Shown here: positions 62,102 to 64,000 of the stretch, piece after piece | Numbering within the stretch: position 1 is the first letter of the stretch | Layout of the letters: each line of letters opens with the position of its first letter | Position numbers and translations under genes: made by a program | Assembly: GCF_018613715.1 (NCBI RefSeq) | Contig: NZ_JAGGPT010000007.1 | Span: 62,001-126,000, forward strand | Direction of reading: 5' to 3' | DNA: 64,000 nucleotides | Source: Chryseobacterium sp. ISL-6 | GTDB lineage: Bacteria; Bacteroidota; Bacteroidia; Flavobacteriales; Weeksellaceae | The notes under the pieces: generated by a model | The model's database searches: none | What the model saw: only the letters and a program-made list of their open reading frames with translations | Told to the model about the DNA's origin: nothing

Positions 62102-62836
62102 ATGCCAGAAGGACCGTCTATATTATTAATGAAAGAAAGTCTGCAGGAATTTGTAGGCAGGAAAGTGACTGAAGCTTCAGGAAATGCTAAATTTGAAAAG
62201 AAAGCATTAGTAGGGAAAACCCTTCTTGATATCAGAACTTTTGGAAAACAAACCTACCTCGTTTTTCATGCTGTGAGTGTCCGAATTCATTTACTGATGT
62301 TTGGTTCTTATAGCATTAATGAACAGACAAAGCCTGACAAGAGCCTGCGATTATCATTAAAGTTCAAATCCGGATCTATGTATTTTTATACATGTTCTGT
62401 AAAGCTCGTCGAAGCTGAGTTCTTAACAACCATCGATTGGGAAGCTGATATCATGAGTGAGGATTGGAATCCCAAGAAAGCTGAAAAGAAACTAAAAGCA
62501 AAACCAGAAATGATGGTTTGTGATGCTTTAATGAATCAGGATATTTTTTCCGGTGTGGGAAACATCATCAAAAATGAAGTCCTATTCAGAATCGGAGTAC
62601 AGCCTGAGAGTAAGATTGGAAATCTTCCCCCTAAAAAATTAAAGGAAATTATTAAAGAGGCCAGAAATTATAGCTTCGACTTTTTAAAATGGAAGAGAGA
62701 ATTTGTTTTGAAAAAACACTGGCTTGTTCATACCAAAAGTACTTGCCCCAAATGTGGTCAGAAACTCATTAAAAAGCAAACCGGCATTGGGAAAAGGCGG
62801 AGTTTTTATTGTGAAAAGGATCAAAAATTTTATTAG
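62102..62836 (+). CDS. Fpg/Nei-family DNA glycosylase
   Basis: The 244-residue base-excision repair enzyme starts with MPEGPSIL, where Pro-2 is the catalytic nucleophile after Met removal and Glu-3 aids lysis. The helix-two-turn-helix contains VCDALMNQDIFSGVGNIIKNEVLF. The C-terminal zinc finger is CPKCGQKLI..., then RRSFYCEKDQ. Here the last zinc ligand, normally Cys, is Asp (codon GAT). Asp may still bind zinc. The enzyme should remove oxidised bases. It is divergent from dgt and is monocistronic. Confidence 0.9.
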   Translation: MPEGPSILLMKESLQEFVGRKVTEASGNAKFEKKALVGKTLLDIRTFGKQTYLVFHAVSVRIHLLMFGSYSINEQTKPDKSLRLSLKFKSGSMYFYTCSVKLVEAEFLTTIDWEADIMSEDWNPKKAEKKLKAKPEMMVCDALMNQDIFSGVGNIIKNEVLFRIGVQPESKIGNLPPKKLKEIIKEARNYSFDFLKWKREFVLKKHWLVHTKSTCPKCGQKLIKKQTGIGKRRSFYCEKDQKFY

Positions 62837-62939
62837 TTTCTATAATATATATCATTAAAACAATAACAAAAAAAACTAATAACAAGTTATAAGGTTTATT
62901 GGACAAAAATACAGCTAAAGCCTGAAATTGTTTCTAAAT

Positions 62940-63665
62940 CTAAACGTCAGAATTTAAAAACCCACCTGTATATTTTGTAAAAAAATCTAATTTATATACC
63001 TCTCCTATAGGAATTTCTGAATCATTGATATAAATATTGTGATTATCAAAAGAGTCAATATAATCAATGTTAATTACATATGATTTACTAACCCTTATAA
63101 AAGAATCCGAGGTAATTTTCTGATGAATCGTTTTCAGGTTCATTGCTGTAATCAGTTTCTGATTTTGAGTATGAATAACAACATAGTCCTTTAAACCTTC
63201 AATATACTTAATATCTACAAAATTGATTTTATAAAATCTTCGTTCCGCTTTAATAAATAAAAAATCGGCTGTATTAGACTCCACGGTACTTTTTATGGTG
63301 TCTGCAGATAAAAGTTCAGTATACAAAATGGCTTTATCTATTGCTTTTTTTAACCTTTGCTTATCAATAGGTTTCAATAAATAATCCACCGCTTCCAGTT
63401 CATAACTTTTCAAAGCATATTGTGAATAAGCGGTTGTAAAGATGATTAAAGTACGCTTTGGAAGCATTTCTACAAATTCCAATCCAGTCATCAAAGGCAT
63501 TTCTATATCCAGAAATATGAAATCAACTAAGTTATTCTTAAGAAAATCCAAAGCGGAATGTGCATTAGAAAATTCACCAAGAATCTCAATTTTAGAAACT
63601 TCATTAATTAAAGAATGCATTTCTGCTCTTGCCAAAGGCTCGTCATCTATGATAATACAATTCAT
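62940..63665 (-). CDS. LytTR-family response regulator
   Basis: The 241-residue protein has an N-terminal receiver (IIIDDEPLARAEM with D7/D8; LDIEMP with phospho-acceptor D53; DYLLKPID with K98). A LytTR DNA-binding domain follows, with KAERRFYKINFVDIKYIEGLKDYVVIHT and SFIRVSKSYVINIDYIDSF. Phosphorylation comes from the partner histidine kinase whose stop overlaps this start by 4 bases (ATGA). It may bind its own promoter or nearby targets; none is clear. Confidence 0.95.
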   Translation of the reverse strand: MNCIIIDDEPLARAEMHSLINEVSKIEILGEFSNAHSALDFLKNNLVDFIFLDIEMPLMTGLEFVEMLPKRTLIIFTTAYSQYALKSYELEAVDYLLKPIDKQRLKKAIDKAILYTELLSADTIKSTVESNTADFLFIKAERRFYKINFVDIKYIEGLKDYVVIHTQNQKLITAMNLKTIHQKITSDSFIRVSKSYVINIDYIDSFDNHNIYINDSEIPIGEVYKLDFFTKYTGGFLNSDV

Positions 63666-64000
63666 AAGGGAATGGTTAAATCAATGGTAAATTCTTTTTC
63701 TTCGGAGGTTATATTCAAATGATGTGTATCACCATACAAAAGCTCCAATCTTCTTTTAATATTGGCAAGCCCTAATCCACTATTACTAACATTAGAAATA
63801 GGAAAATCCGGATTTTGAGAATTACGGCATATAAAATGAAGCTTTTGATTTTCTATTTCCACAACTATTCTAACCCACGACTTTTCACCGCTAATATCTA
63901 CACTGTGCTTTACGGCGTTTTCCACAAAAGATGTAAACAGATTAGGTGGAATAAATGTGCTATTCAAGAGTCTTTTGTCTGTATCACTATGGATATCGAA
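63662..64000 (-). CDS. LytS/YpdA-type sensor histidine kinase, cut by the window end
   Basis: The window holds only the C-terminal ATPase part, and the frame is open to base 64000 (FDIHSDTDKRLL reads through the TTG at 63967). The N box is PNLFTSFVENAVKHS and the G box is GLGLANIKRRLELLYG. It must extend beyond the right edge; the dimerisation His and membrane part are outside. It is the partner of the response regulator at 62940, overlapping by 4 bases. Confidence 0.9.
   Translation of the reverse strand, partial: FDIHSDTDKRLLNSTFIPPNLFTSFVENAVKHSVDISGEKSWVRIVVEIENQKLHFICRNSQNPDFPISNVSNSGLGLANIKRRLELLYGDTHHLNITSEEKEFTIDLTIPL

Noticed and set aside
1..64000. CRISPR arrays, insertion sequences, phage genes or rRNA
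   Set aside because: I saw no regularly spaced repeats, transposase or integrase motifs, or rRNA sequence in the window.

Overview
The window looks like chromosomal DNA from a Flavobacteriia member, most likely Chryseobacterium or a close relative in the Weeksellaceae. The grounds are the low GC content, promoters of the Bacteroidetes type (TAnnTTTG -7 box) and the absence of clear Shine-Dalgarno sites. Two secreted proteins carry type IX secretion (T9SS) C-terminal sorting domains, and there is a type VI secretion VgrG of the Bacteroidetes kind. All family calls come from reading protein sequences by eye; no database search was run.

Layout. 1-9000: a small XRE-type regulator, an HD-domain protein, a lipoprotein, a T9SS cargo protein, a zinc-ribbon protein, an exported lactonase-like propeller, a DinB protein, an AraC regulator and an exported M20 amidohydrolase. 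9072-21222: nine tightly packed leftward genes headed by VgrG, the main accessory block. It reads VgrG, then a Het-C/metallopeptidase-like protein, two lipoproteins, a LysM-like protein, a DUF4280 PAAR-like protein, a 953-residue protein, a lipoprotein and a polytopic membrane protein. I read it as a VgrG spike with two cargo (effector) modules, each followed by candidate immunity genes. 21669-26218: nicotinamidase and a gnd-zwf-pgl oxidative pentose phosphate operon. 26600-28441: an unknown protein, a PD40-type propeller and an ASCH-like protein. 28574-34045: a xenobiotic/electrophile-response-like region with two NTF2-like proteins, two AraC regulators, an Old Yellow Enzyme homologue, a DsrE-like protein and a deaminase. 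The Old Yellow Enzyme and DsrE genes share the same promoter architecture.

34099-38625: an outer-membrane barrel protein of BamA/TamA type and a macroglobulin-like surface protein with an orphan TonB-plug-like tail, divergently transcribed. 38957-43936: five leftward genes (aldehyde dehydrogenase, DJ-1/PfpI protein, esterase, two SDR oxidoreductases) that look like a carbonyl/aldehyde detoxification cluster. Four of the five share an AAAAACACAAA leader just before the start codon. 44051-44373 is a short gene broken by a one-base frameshift; 44655-44726 is a tRNA-Arg(TCG). 44788-49587: a TPR protein followed by an outer-membrane beta-barrel protein. 49826-64000: mostly housekeeping or exported functions (CocE-type hydrolase, amino acid permease, Mpo1-like protein, T9SS-secreted M43 metalloprotease, transglutaminase-like protein, DUF4377 lipoprotein, SPFH protein, dGTPase, Nei/Fpg glycosylase, and a LytTR regulator with its sensor kinase cut by the window edge).

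The strongest points for follow-up are the VgrG operon with two proposed cargo/immunity modules and the duplicated 21-bp-spaced direct repeats in front of the Old Yellow Enzyme and DsrE genes, a likely AraC-type regulon operator.
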